Below, piece after piece: positions 36,124-48,102 of a stretch of 64,000 nt of DNA. Source of the DNA: Lonicera japonica (lineage: Eukaryota > Streptophyta > Magnoliopsida > Dipsacales > Caprifoliaceae); assembly GCA_021464415.1 (NCBI GenBank), contig CM038463.1, forward strand, positions 8,323,204 to 8,387,203. The letters are read 5' to 3'. The notes below the pieces were generated by a model. It was not told the origin of the DNA, did no database searches, and saw nothing but the letters and a program-made list of their open reading frames with translations. Position 1 is the stretch's first letter. The number at the start of each line of letters is the position of its first letter. The position numbers and the translations under genes were made by a program.

Positions 36124-36376
36124 AGTTCCTGGATTCATGGAAGTACATGACAACCCATTATTTGAGCCTTAAATACATATCCGATACGTACGCACTAATA
36201 CGCAGAGCATATTTTCCGTGCTTTATTTGCATTAAACCATACAAACTTGACAAATGCAAAGACTAGTTCGTTACATGCCCCTAAAACATTGAACAAGAAT
36301 ACATGACTCAAACATGGAACCAACACACCTATCCTTTAAAATACACAAAACAAAAAGACCGATGATATTGTGTTGT

Positions 36377-37784
36377 TTATTGTGTTGCTGAGGCAATGAA
36401 CTTCTCCCTCTTTTGCTTAAAATACAGCAACATTTCATCACAATTAGGACGGTTCTCTTTGATGACAGCATCTTCCTTGAAATTCTCGATCCAAGCCTGT
36501 ATTTTTGGGAAGCTATTGTGGTCTAGCAATTTCACGCCGTTGACTTCTTCAAAAACTTGAAGCCAATCGGTTAGCCATCCGAAAACTAGGTCAGTCAATC
36601 CAATTTTATCGCCACAGAAAAATTTATTTTTTCCTCCTAAGGCGTGCTCTTCTATGACTCTCAGCACTTCTTTTGCTTCTTTAGTTGCCTTCACTTGTTC
36701 TTCTCCTACTGTACGGTTGACAGTACCAAATGTACTTCCCTGCCAAGTCATTAGTGTCAGTTTTGCATGCAATTTTTAGGTCTAAACTTATAATTAAAAG
36801 AAGAATAAGAAGCAGTAGCCATATATGACATGATTGAGTATGCCAAAAGCACCTTCTTCGAATATTTATCACCTTATAATTTTAATGTGATTTTCGTTCA
36901 CTCTTTAGTTTTTGAGTTATTTGAAGGCAATTGTGTTTGATTGAAGTGTAGCGGAAGTTAGGGGCTTGCAAGGAAAACATAGAACTATTTTGTTGGCATT
37001 GTAAATAAGAAGACTATTGTTTACTTTATAATATTTTTATTTTGATGTAAACTAACTGCATGTCATTAAGTGAAGCAGTAGATTTCCATACGCTCAAAAC
37101 TTGTTATTTTATACACTACCACTGCCACCACAATGAAGCCACCCCAGCTCCACCACCGCCATGTTGCCATTGTCACCACCACCACTAACGTGAATCTAAA
37201 ATATATTGAAATAAAATTTCTTTAGTTTATGCTGCAAATCTCCTACCAAAATGGCAGAAAACATTATTATTTGTCTGGAGAAATCACTGCACCAAAAAGT
37301 AAAAGTGAGTTATCCAAATGTAGCCAAGTCTTGTAATTCACATCAAGAGTTTGAATTACAGGATATAAGCTTTTCTTTTTCTAATGCTCAAACTTAAATT
37401 CACTGCGAGTACTCAAATTATTTGAAGTAAAAAGAATAAAGAGAAAGAAAATTGATGGATCACGCACGGAATTACCTTATCTTCCGCAAACTTAATCCAG
37501 AACCTGGCCCGAGCCTTCTCAAATGGGTCAATTGGAAGCAGGGGATTATTTGGCCAGGTCTCTTCAATATACTCAAGAATAACAGTGGACTCTGCTATTG
37601 CTCTACCACCATGAACAAGAACTGGTATCTTTTTGTGAACTGGATTGTACTTTAAGAGCATCTCACTCTTGTTTGAAAGATCCTCTTCTACATACTCGTA
37701 TTTAACTCCTTTTAGTTTCAGAGCCCATATCACTCTGTAACTAAATGGACTTGGCCACGTTCCTATTAATTTCACTTCTTCCAT
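36377..37784 (-). CDS. Tau-class glutathione S-transferase, GST-1
   Basis: Two exons on the minus strand: 37784-37476 (103 codons) and 36739-36377 (120 codons plus stop), with one GT-AG intron, the normal tau-class structure. The product is 223 residues, typical length. The thioredoxin-like half has the catalytic serine in W-P-S-P-F (Ser12), [10 protein letters not shown] (47-56) and glutathione-contacting E-S (65-66). The helical half begins [15 protein letters not shown]. Tau GSTs are cytosolic enzymes that conjugate glutathione to xenobiotics and stress products. The catalytic residues are all present. The start was chosen because ATG is followed by EEVKLIGTW, shared by all copies. It lies in duplication copy A and is the closest relative of GST-4. 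Residue differences from GST-4 include [11 protein letters not shown] in helix alpha-6/7. Confidence 0.95.
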
Positions 37785-38000
37785 TTCTTCTCCTTTCTAA
37801 TTCTTGGATTATGTTTATGTCAGTCTTCTTACTTTGGTGGATTTATACTTGTAAGATTCAAAAGGCAGTTGTATGGTCAAACATTTTAATTTTATTCTAT
37901 GCATTTAGTCCAAGTTCTGACTTGCTATCCAGGTTAGGATATATTCTATTTATTTTATTTTATTTTATTTATGTTCTGACTTTTTCAAACCGATGCAGCG
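37785..38000 (-). promoter_or_regulatory. Conserved upstream block of GST-1
   Basis: Directly upstream (rightward) of the start codon lie TTCTTGGATTATGTTTATGTC and then TTTAGTCCAAGTTCTGACTTG with ATCCAGGTTAGGATA. Similar blocks sit upstream of GST-2 (44225-44385), GST-3 (48145-48300) and GST-4 (54928-55070). Conservation across the paralogues suggests promoter or 5' UTR ancestry. No transcription start can be fixed from the sequence. Confidence 0.6.
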
Positions 38001-39244
38001 TCAATTTGATGAAACTTATGAGGACATGGTTATAATGTGTTTTCCTGTCTCTTTCGGTATTACACCGTTTGTATAAAAAAAGAGTTGCAAACAGTGTTGG
38101 TTGGTTTGGGTATTCAACAGGTCGGTTTGTACTAGATCTTAACAAATGCGGGTAATTTTTCCTTTCACCCGAACACAACTTGATAAACTATGGGGTGATC
38201 TTTTCCGAATTAGTATATGACTTAGCTTATTATCTAATGACACGGCTTGATAGTACTTGTTAAGGAGTTAAGAAGATAATTTATTTATTTTTAAACAAAA
38301 AAAAATTTACAAATAGTTTCTATTTTGTTTCCTACTAGAATAACATGAGTGAAGAACTAAAATTACTAAAAAAGTATAAATAAATATTTATAGATCCTAA
38401 AATAGAAACAAATCTTTTCTTGAACATTAGTTTTATTAAAAAAAAATTAAAAAATTAATGGCTTTAATGGGTGACCGAATTTGTTATGGGTTCACTAATT
38501 AAATTATAATTTTATGTTGATTTGTGTTGTATTAATGTGTAAGGTGTAATTTTAATAGGTCTAATTTTGAGGTGGAGTGTTTTGGTTAAGAATAAAAGCT
38601 GTTTACTTCGTTGAGAACTCAGTGGAGAGTTACTAGTGCTATGAAAGGGTGGTTGTTAAAGACACCTCTGTTAATATCTAATATTTATGTTGAATGATAC
38701 ATGCATGGGCTGACCTACATGGAGCGGAGGTTTTTGTGTGTGGGTGTAGGGGTGGTGGTGGTGGGGATGGAGTTGGGGAGTACCTCCTCATGGAATTTTG
38801 AATAAGATTTTTATTATATATGATGTTAGATTAATTATAAATGCGATGTGTTTACTATTCAAATATACGATTTAAAGAGAGAAGTTTAATAATAATGAAT
38901 GATGGTCCAATGATTCGGCAAGGGTGTCAATTGAGTTTTTGTCAAAATTCAAATCTTACAACAAGTATTTTGTTTGTCAGTTTTTTAGTAGTTTAAAAAA
39001 AAATCAACAATTTTAATTTTTGCGCGCCACCGAAATTAAAATATCGGGTTCATTTTTGTCTACATGCATTACATTTTAAACACAATATACAATTCTTTTT
39101 ATTAATGCTAATCATTTGGAAAACTAATATTGGCGGTGTCTTTAGAACCGGTGAACCACATCCATGAAAGTGGGATGTCAATTGTGGTAGGCGAAAAATG
39201 AGGCTCTTTTTTTCTTTTTTTTCTTTTTAAATATATTTTAGTGT

Positions 39245-39485
39245 GCGGTAGGTTAGAATTTTTTTTTTTCTTGGATTATGTTGATATCCTCTTACCTTGA
39301 TAGGTTCTTTAATTTATACTTTCAAGATTACTTTAATTTAGTCCAAGTTCTGGCTTGATGTCCAAGTTTTGTCTTGATGTCCAAGTTAGGATAGGAAATT
39401 TTTATTATTCTATCTTATTTTTGTTCAAACTTTTAGTCAAACTTACTTGGTATCAATATTGCTAACATATAAAATTAAAGAGATA
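39245..39485 (-). repeat. Orphan GST upstream sequence
   Basis: TTCTTGGATTATGTTGATATC, TACTTT(C)AAGATT and TTTAGTCCAAGTTCTGGCTTG recur here in the same order and spacing as upstream of the GST genes, but no GST exon 1 follows at the left. GATGTCCAAGTT is itself duplicated within it. I read it as the relic of a lost GST copy. Confidence 0.55.
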
Positions 39486-39909
39486 TTAAGGATACTACTA
39501 AAATAATTAAAGAATTATGTATTTTAAAATTTTGTTTATATTTTTTGCGTGCCCCCACGTATCTTCCCCCACACACACTCTCTCTCTCTCTCTCTATATA
39601 TACATATATATATATATGTATATATAATATCTACTATTTATTTCTATATATATATTATCTCTCACACAAGTATATATATATACATGGAAAATAGATATTT
39701 CTCTCTTTTTAAACACGCGCATATGTATATATATATGTGTGTGTCATATACCCATAACAGTACATAGATATATATTAAGCAACTAGTGGCTGAAATAAAG
39801 ACAAATTTTAGAAAATATGTTCAAAATGAAAACATGTGTTAGGCACAATATACCAAGTTTTCGTACCGATTAATGCAAGGGAGATTAAAAAGGAAAACAA
39901 TAAAAAAAA

Positions 39910-41065
39910 TAGTGCTTTTTTGAGTTTGCTTTATATTATTAATATTAAACTCAAAAAACAACCTATTTTATTAATCTTTTGACATACCTCCTATTTTTTA
40001 ACAAATTTCTAACTTTGCCCAAATATTTTGTACCTAGATTATTTTGCCCTTTACCGTTTATCATCTTCAACTTTGGGCCATTCTCTTTCATCCCTAAACA
40101 TAAGAGCCCTAATTTTTCTTCATCTATCTAAACCCAAATTAAAAAATAATTCAAACAAATCTCACTAATTTCGCTTGTCTTCTTCCTTTTTCACACCTCT
40201 CTCTACATTTTTCATGCCATGGTCGTGGAACTCATGATGAGTAATTACAGAAACGATACCTTCGTCAACAAAGTTGCAGTGCAAAAAGTTGCTTCTGGTC
40301 TTCAATTCGTTGAAAAGCTTATAAGAATGCTATCAAATTCAGAGCAAAACCAGGGATCTTCGTCTTCAATATATGGAGGATTTAGAGATGGACTGTATAT
40401 CACTCTCTATTGTTGTTGTAATGAAGTTCAAGAAAGTCATATCTCTTTTAAATCGAACCAGAACCGGCCATGCTCGCTTTCGTAGAGAACCTGTACCTAC
40501 TGCTATGGCCAACTCTGCTCAAAACAATCATTATAATACTGAAATTAAAGAGCCTAATAAAGTTATTTCTGAAACTAAAGTTTATTGTCCAACTCTTCAC
40601 TTTCTCTTTCTAAAAACATACACAAATTAACCCTCAAAGTCTATTTCACTTTCCCCTTTGGAGAATTGAAAAACACATGTAAAAAGATTCAGATTACTTT
40701 TCCCTTTTTACGATGAAGCAGCAATTAGTGTTCTCATCACTTAAGCCCCTGTTTCTCCTTTAAAGGATACCACTGCTTTGATTATAGGAGGTCAATTAAC
40801 TCCGCCGCCAATCATGATGATGAAGTCATTGTCGTTAAATCTACTGCGAGTTTTCATTTCAACCCGGGTTTAGGTTTAATTTGATGAAAAATTAGGGTTC
40901 TTATGTATAGAGATATAGGAAAAGGCTGGAGGCCTCACAAACAATTGAACAGAGTTAGAGGATCGTTAAAACTCAAAAGGTAACTTAAAGGATTTGTAAA
41001 ATAGGGAGTATTTTTGAGTTTAGATTGTTTAATATAAATAATAGGGGACAAATTCCAAAAAACTA
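39910..41065. mobile_element. Probable Pack-MULE carrying a WRKY gene fragment
   Basis: Long imperfect terminal inverted repeats of about 180-215 bp frame the segment. Left TATATTATTAATATTAA...ACTCAAAAAA (about 39931-39960) pairs with the complement of right TTTTTGAGTTTAGATTG...AATATAAATAATA, and inner left ACATAAGAGCCCTAATTTTT (40098-40117) pairs with the complement of 40887-40906. Flanks TAAAAAAAA (39901-39909) and TAAAAAATA (41066-41074) match at eight of nine bases, as for a Mutator target duplication, although the sequence is low complexity. No transposase is present. The core is the WRKY fragment. Confidence 0.7.
40219..40630 (+). pseudogene. Truncated WRKY transcription factor fragment, group IId (WRKY7/11/15/17-like)
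   Basis: The first frame starts MVVELMM and continues with V-A-S-G-L-Q-F-V-E-K-L-I-R-M-L-S, the amino-terminal region of group IId WRKYs. A one-base shift at about 40370-40375 moves to the next frame, which reads MEDLEMDC and then KFKKVISLLNRTRTGHARFR. The latter contains the calmodulin-binding C-motif and the HARF motif, both diagnostic for group IId. The WRKYGQK DNA-binding domain and zinc finger are absent. A CT-rich leader-like sequence precedes the ATG (about 40160-40215), so 5' UTR was probably captured too. The piece corresponds to the first exon of the donor gene and is not a functional factor. Confidence 0.88.
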
Positions 41066-41074
41066 TAAAAAATA

Positions 41075-41877
41075 ATAAATAATGGCCAAATATACTACTA
41101 TATTCGGCACAAGATGACCAAAGTTTCTCCTAATAGTCGGGAATTCGTGGACGGTTAACATGTGGCTAAAAGGGACCAAAAAAACCAACCAAAGTCGGCT
41201 CTTCGATGTGGAGTTTTAACCTATAACTTGGGATATATAACGAAAAAAAATGTAGATCAAGGATGTGAAGACAATATTGGCGTTAAGGAAAATAGAGAAT
41301 GGAGAAATAAAAGAGATAAAGGGGAGAAAGAAAACAAAAGTGTGTGGAAATATGAGAAGTCGTACAAGATTTTTGGTTTTAAGTGTGGTGTCCTAATGCG
41401 TAGTGCTCTAAGCAACCAACATAAAATGTATCGTGTCAAAAAGTGCATGGACGCCCTAATTTAATGTTTAAGTGTCCTTAGCACCTCCCCAAATAATTAA
41501 GACATACTATATGGTAATGATATATTCGTATATCTTTGTATCATCCTTGTTAGTTTAGTTAACTCTCCAAAATCTATAATGATCGCATACTTAGTTTAGA
41601 TTATTCTATATTCCATAATTATCCCATGTACAAACACAATTAAAACCCTTTTATTATAATAATTTAATCACATATATAATCAATTCAATATAACCTTCTC
41701 TTTTCTATAATCTTAACAAATATCATAAAACATTATTACCTTTTATTTTGGGTGATTCTGTTTCCACCTTCAATAATACTTGGTTTCACTCTCACTATTC
41801 ATTCGGTCTTTAAGCACCGAGTAAAGGCACGCTATTCGATTCTTGAGAATTGAGTATAAGCTTATTACTCCCTCTGT
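41075..41877. other. Intergenic DNA, no gene seen
   Basis: Two overlapping spurious frames at 41162-41464 lie on opposite strands, and neither resembles a known protein. No exon or RNA is recognised. Confidence 0.5.
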
Positions 41878-42154
41878 CCCAATTTAATTGTCACACTTTG
41901 AAAAACTAAAAATTAAAGAGACATATATAATGATTACTCCAAGAGAAAATACTTATTTCCAAAAATGTCCTTTAGTTTTCTTCTCATAAAAAAGGTGGCG
42001 GGACCAAAAATAAAAGAAGTGTGGAGAGCTTAAAGGGTAATATTGGAAATAAAAATATTATTATAATTAATGACATACTAAGTATTGAAAGTGGACAACT
42101 ATTTTGGGACATCTATAAATTGAATAATGGACAATTAAATTGAGATGGAGGGAA
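41878..42154. mobile_element. Stowaway MITE (Tc1/mariner type)
   Basis: The left end CTCCCTCTGTCCCAATTTAA and the reverse complement of the right end TTCCCTCCATCTCAATTTAA are the canonical Stowaway terminal inverted repeats. TA flanks both sides (41876-41877 and 42155-42156). The 277-bp length is typical, and there is no coding frame. Confidence 0.92.
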
Positions 42155-42818
42155 TATTCGATATGAAGGGGTCGAGTAAGGCGTAATCAAATTTATACTT
42201 GACCTTTCAAAACTGAATAACAAGTCTTTATTCAGTGTTCAAGGATTGAATATAAAATAGCAGTGAAAGCAAATATTACTAAAGGTAAAAATAGAATCAC
42301 AACTTATTAGTTCAAACCTTTTAGTCAAACTTACATGATATCGATATGATAAAATTGTGGGGCTACTACATAAAATGTTTTGTCCATTAGTCAAACTATT
42401 TGTTTGTAAACAAAAAAAATATTGTACAAATTTCTAAGTATTTGCCATTATTTGTTTGAATATATGCGGTGTTTGAATGGAGTAAGAACCTATCCTAGCC
42501 AACAAACTATCAACAGGAGCCGGGGGAACTGAAACCAACTTAAAAGGCCGGGAGGCTGAGCAACAAGCCTTAGCAACCAAATTCACAGATCTGGAAAAAT
42601 GATAAAGAAAAAAGAAAAAAAAAACACACCATAACATAAAGCTAGCCTCTTAATATCCCTAATAATGGCTACTATATATTTCGCAAGGAGGATGGAGGTC
42701 TGCTGAAATGAGAGAAATCACGCACTTGTAATCATGGACCCTACATTTTAACTAATATATTTTGACATGCGTAGGTCTTTTATGTTAGATGCATGTGTTC
42801 TTCTAAAATTATTGGTGT
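42155..42818. other. 3' flank of GST-2, no gene seen
   Basis: Text at 42310-42345 (CTTTTAGTCAAACTTACATGATATC) resembles the GST upstream repeat region. Otherwise nothing is recognised. Confidence 0.4.
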
Positions 42819-44212
42819 TTATTGTGATGCCAAGGCAATGAACTTCTCCCTCAAGCATTTGAAATATGGTAGCAATTCATTGCGATTCGGAAGGTTCTCT
42901 CTAATAACATCATCTTCCTTGAAATTCTCGATCCAGGCCTGTAATTTGGGGAAGCTATCGGGGTCTAGCAATTTTACACCATTGGCTTCTTCGAAAGATG
43001 GGAGCCAACCAGCATACCATCCGAAAACTATGTCAATCAACCCAATTCTGTCGCCGCGAAAGAATTTATTTTCTCCTTCTAGTAATGCATGCTCTTCTAT
43101 AAGTCTCATCACTTCTTTGGCTTCTTTAGTTGCCTTCACTTGTTCTTCTCCTACTGTTCGGAAGACATTAACAAATGCACTCCCCTGCATCGCAGTATAA
43201 GTACCCAAGTCATTAATGTTATTTTTGCATCCAGTTTTTAGGTCTAAACTTAAATGGACCTAACCCCCCAACTCTACGAATGACGTGTTATAGCCAGTAA
43301 ATTAAAAAAGAAAAATACTTAAGTTATTCGAACCAGTTTGATTTTGAATAAATTTGATGGAAAAAAGCTTGTGCATAGTGTAACTATTCTCGATCTACGC
43401 TTCTGAATGCTCTGTTACATAGGGGTATTATTGGAAGTGCAAAAATCATTGACAAATTTGGCTGAAGTCAAAGTGGGGGCGCGCTAGTTATAAAAGTGAT
43501 TTTGTAGCGGACCAATTCAAATTCATTTAGATGAGAGAATGTTATTTGGAATTGAGGGAAATTGGTGGGAGCATGTAGTTATCTCCAACTGCATTGACAG
43601 CATTTTTCTTTTTCTAAATGCTCAAACTTAATAGGTAAAATTATCTATTTCAAAGCCAAGGAACTTGTGTTTCAGTTGACAATCTTTTTATCTTCGTAAT
43701 AAAAAGGTGTTGAGTTCGATTCACGTGGATATGTATAGAACTCTTTCGTGTTAACACAGGTGGCAACAATAGTGCGCTTGAAGGCTCCCCAACCCACCCC
43801 CATTCCCATAAAAGTAAGAAACCGCTTGCATAAAAAATATATCAATTTAATTATTTCAAAAAAGGAAAACCACAAAGGGAAATTGATGGGAGCATGTAGT
43901 CACCTTATCTTCCACAAACTTAATCCAGAACCTGGCCTGAGCCTTCTCATAAGGGTTACTTGGAAGCAAGGGATTATTTGGCCATGTCTCTTCAATATAC
44001 TCAAGAATAACCGAGGAATCTGCTATTGGTCTACCAGCATGAACAAGAACTGGTATCTTTTTATAAACTGGATTATACTTTAAGAGCATCTCACTCTTGT
44101 TTGAAAGATCCTCTTCTACATATTCGTATTTAACTCCTTTTAGTTTCAGAGCCCATATTACTCTGTAACTAAATGGACTTGCCCAAGTTCCTATTAATTT
44201 CACTTCGTCCAT
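42819..44212 (-). CDS. Tau-class glutathione S-transferase, GST-2
   Basis: Exon 1 is 44212-43904 (103 codons) and exon 2 is 43184-42819 (121 codons plus stop), giving 224 residues with one GT-AG intron. Catalytic serine lies in W-A-S-P-F (Ser12), followed by the conserved [10 protein letters not shown]. The glutathione-contacting pair is D-S (65-66) where the other copies and most tau GSTs have E-S, a conservative change that could weaken glutathione binding. The carboxyl half [15 protein letters not shown] ... [19 protein letters not shown] is complete. It lies about 5 kb from GST-1 and 2.4 kb from GST-3, all in the same orientation, as in a tandem array. It is the most diverged of the four copies. 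The open frame and intact splice sites support function. Confidence 0.95.
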
Positions 44213-46573
44213 TTCTTCTCCTTTCTAATTCTTGGATTATATTTATGTCTGTCTTCTTACTTTGGTGGGTTCTTTTATTTATAAAACTCATAAGATTCAA
44301 AAGGTAGCTCTATGTCAAACATTGGAATTGTTTTCTGTCCATTTAGTCCAAGTTCTGGCTTGGTATCCAAGTTAGGATATGAAAATTCTATTTTCCAGTC
44401 TTCTTTTTGCGCAGCCTTTCTAGACCAAATTGATGTGGTATCAAATATGGTTGGTTGTGAAGCTTCACTCATAGTCCTCTTTTGGTTGGAGTTTTGCTCC
44501 TTCCTATAATTCGAGATGGTAATTTTGCATGAAAAGTTTTAGCATTAGTAACTTACGAGTTAACTTCTTGATAAGATTTATAAGAGACTCCAAGTGTAAA
44601 TTTCTCAGGTTATGATTCTAGGAACATATGAAAACCCGAACCAAACCTGCAGCGCGCTCATATTGTTTTGTCTATTTATTTCACTAATACGTTATTTTTT
44701 TAAGAAAAAATGAACGAATTTTTATTAATTGTATTATCATTCGTTAACTTGAATATACATGCGTTGGTTGGTTGGGTTCACTGTTATTTAAGAATTTAAG
44801 TTCTGTTTGATTTGTTGAAAATTCAATATCATAGAATTACCGGTGTGTCGAAAATTGAGGTGAGTTGTGATAGTTGAAATTTGAAAATGAGCTATTCCAT
44901 TTTTTAGCGTGCATCGATTTGCGTCAAAAGTGTGAATATAGTGCACACATTGTATTATATTTTCTTCCGATCGAACCAATATCTGCTGTAATATTTACGT
45001 GTAATCGGTTACAATCTTAAAAATATTAATGTCCCAAGCTGGTCGATTTAAAAAAGGAATAAAGACAAATAACATTTCTTGATGGATATGATGACTTTGC
45101 CATGGAATTTCTATCAATTTCTTATTTTAATAACGTTACTTGATGAAGAGTTTATGATTAATTTATCATCTAAAAGGTATCTTATGGGAAAGTCGCAATA
45201 AAATAAAATTAAGGATTAAATTACGCTATCAGCTTCTTATATATTTAAAATAAGCGTTAATGTGAATAAAGTATAAAATAATAAAATCAATTTAAGAAAA
45301 AATATAAATATAAATATATATTTTATATTTGAAGCTCATGTCAATAATTTCTTATTTCTATTTTTTGCACAAGTACAACCATCTGCTGCTCGCTTTCTTT
45401 ATGCTCTCCATATATACAAATTCAAATGCACGCATTTAGGATAAATTTAGCCCTTTTGGTTGTTGTCTAATTTACAAATTAGAGAATTTAATGTTACTTA
45501 ATTGGTGAATTGTCTAATTTGAGTATTTGGTTGCAAAAATCAACTAATTAATTTAATTAAGAGTTATAAATGTAAGTTAACATGTGAGATTAAAAAAGAA
45601 AACGTAAAGACATAGTTGAAACTACGTAATTTAAAACTATCATATAAGTTCATGTGAAAAAAAAATCATAGCACAAATTTATTTATTTTTTTGTTAAAAT
45701 GAAACAATTTATAATTTGTTAATTTACAATAAGACAACTCTAAATTAAATAATCTATTTTTTTTGCTAACTACCCTACGTACTCATATATGTTTATGTCC
45801 TCTTACTTTGATAGATACTTCAATTTATATTACAAGATTCAAAAGATGGCTCAATGGTCATAGATTTTGATTGTATTCTATCCATTTAGACTTTAGTCCA
45901 AGTTCTGGCTTGACATCTCAAGTTAGGATAGGAAAATTCTAGTATTCTCTCTTATTTTTTGTTCAAACTTTGTACACAAAGTGACGTGATTTGGCAACAA
46001 TCTTATGGCTACAATTAATATGTTTTTTTGTCCATTCTCCTCAATATTACCTTAGCTTGTACAAGAAAAATTGTACAATTTTTTAGTATATATATTTTTT
46101 TAGGTACATAAGCCAAACGATAAAATGTAAGAAAAAGTTCCGAGATTCGCTCCATAAGCCAAGGGATAGCCTTGTGCCATAAGCCTAAAATCTTCTCAAG
46201 GCTACATCCATATTGTGGAAGGTTTCATGCGGATTGAAGGGTCTAAATACGCCATTAGCGCAAGTCGCAAGTCAAATTCTCTTAGAGGTGTAGATACTCA
46301 GAGATATGTATGCATATATATATATATATAGTCACGGAAATTTAAAACAAAATAGAAGTTATTGTGCCCCAGAGCCATTATTTGAGTCTAACAATTATTC
46401 TAATTAACACATTACGGACAAATATACAAAGCAAATTATGTGACTTATTTGCATTAAACCAATAAAAAACTTGACAAACCCAAAAAGATTGAACGAAAAT
46501 ACAAGAATCAAACAAGGAACCGTCGCACCATGCCTTTAAAATGCACAAAAACAAAAGAGTGGCGACAGTGCAA
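44213..46573. other. GST-2 upstream region and 3' flank of GST-3
   Basis: The proximal upstream block (44225-44400) resembles those of the other GSTs. At about 45780-45980 lies an orphan upstream block (listed separately). A SINE-like sequence occurs at about 46155-46330 with an (AT)n tail. No other gene is recognised. Confidence 0.5.
45780..45980 (-). repeat. Second orphan GST upstream sequence
   Basis: TTTATGTCCTCTTACTTTGA, ACAAGATTCAAAAG, TTTAGTCCAAGTTCTGGCTTG and GTTAGGATAGGAAAATTCTA occur in the order seen upstream of GST-3 (48160-48300). No GST coding sequence lies to the left where exon 1 would be. It is probably the relic of a lost or rearranged GST copy. Confidence 0.55.
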
Positions 46574-48102
46574 TTATTGTGATGCCGAAGCAACGAACTT
46601 CTCTCTCTGACGCATGTAATAAGGCAACATTTCATCGCAGCTAGGAAGGTTCTCTTTGATGACAGTGTCTTTCTTGAAATTCTCGATCCATACCCGTATG
46701 TTTGGGAAGCTATTGTGGTCTAGCAATTTTAAGCCATCGACTTCTTCAAAAATTGGGAGCCAACCGGCAAGCCATCCGAAAACTATGTCAATCAATCCAA
46801 TTGTATTGCCGTTGAAGAATTTATTTTCTCCTCCTAATGCGTCCTCTTCAATAACTCTCAGCACTTCTTTGGCTTCTTTAGTTGCCTTCACTTGTTCTTC
46901 TCCTACTGTATGGAAGACATTAACGAATGCCCTCCCCTGCATCACATTATAAGTACGTACCCAAGTCATTAATGTCATTTTTCCATCTAAGTTTTTGATC
47001 AAAACTCATATAGTTTTATGTTCATGCTCAAAACAAGAAACTTTTAGTTAGAAAACATATTAAGCACATTCTTCTTTGTATATCTGTCACGTATAAATTG
47101 CTCGTAATCATGTTCATGTCATCTATAACTTTTTCTCTTGTAATGTGATTGTTAAACGTGAATTTTTCTTCAACACCCTCCCCCCTCCCTCTCTTAGTAA
47201 TTGAGTTATTCACTAATTTGAAGACGGTTATGTTTGATTGACACGTGAATGTAGCTGAAGCCTGAAGGAATCGGTTTGCAAGGAAAACATAGAAGTCTTG
47301 AATTGGTTGGCCTAGTACAGAGAGAGAGAGAGAGAGAGTGTTGTTTACCTTATATTGTTTTTATTTTGACGCAAACTAACTGCACGTCATAAAAGTGAAG
47401 CCACCACTACCACCGCCATGAAACCACTACCACCATATTCCCCCTGTCACCATTGCCACTAACATGAAATTTCAAAATATATTTTTAAAATAAAATATAT
47501 TTTGTTTATGTTACAAATCTCCTATGAAAAAAGAAGTATATTGTTTTCAATTTTTCATGGAACTCGCGGCGCTCAAAAGTAAAAATGAGTAATACAAAGG
47601 TAGCAAGTCTCGTAATTCATGTCAAGAGTTTGAATTAGAGAATATCCCATTTCTTTTCCAAATTCTCAAACTTAATACATAAAGTTGTATATTTCGAGGC
47701 TTTTCAAATTCACAAAAGCTCGATCAAACTAAACGAGTACCCATATTATTCAATAGTAAATAAAAAAGGGAAATTGATCGGGGCATTAAGTTACCTTGTC
47801 TTCCAAAAACATAATCCAGAACCTGGCCTGAGCTTTGTCAAAAGGGTCAATTGGAAGCAGGGGATTATTTGGCCATGTCTCTTCAATATACTCAAGAATA
47901 ACAGTGGACTCTGTTATTGCTTTACCGCCATGAACAAGCACCGGTATCTTTTCGTGAACTGGATTACACTTCAACAATATCTCACTCTTGTTTGAAAGAT
48001 CCTCTTCTACGTAACTCATATTCCACTCCTTTTAGTTTCAGAGCCCATATAACTCTGACCAAATGGACTTGGCCAAGTTCCTATTAGTTTCACTTCTTCC
48101 AT
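46574..48102 (-). pseudogene. Tau-class glutathione S-transferase GST-3, frameshifted exon 1
   Basis: The gene has the array structure: exon 1 48102-47795 and exon 2 46936-46574 (120 codons plus stop, fully open), with a GT-AG intron. Exon 1 is 308 bp against 309 in the other copies. Aligned to them, it has lost two bases just after W-P-S-P-F and gained one near the Y-E-Y-V-E-E-D region, a net change of minus one. From the ATG the frame therefore reaches a stop soon after the catalytic serine. Downstream, E-E-D-L-S-N-K-S ... F-L-E-D-K is intact in another frame. A start at internal Met (48019) would lack the serine. The rest of the protein shows few other lesions, so inactivation looks fairly recent. 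A MITE lies 220 bp upstream. Confidence 0.85.

Larger units (their letters stand above)
34657..39485. repeat. Segmental duplication, copy A (glutaredoxin tail + GST-1)
   Basis: This block matches 52235-56071 and continues in 62872-63064. It includes glutaredoxin intron 4 (3' part), exon 5 and 3' flank, then the complete GST-1 gene and its upstream region. Matches such as GATGAAACTAATAAAACTGT and GCATAATCTCGAATCTGATC are exact for long stretches, with scattered substitutions. Copy A has about 430 bp at 35525-36000 and about 320 bp at 39005-39325 that are absent from copy B. Confidence 0.9.

Noticed and set aside
41162..41464. Open frame of 100 codons
   Set aside because: No similarity to a known family, an overlapping frame on the other strand, and low-complexity Lys/Asn-rich content.
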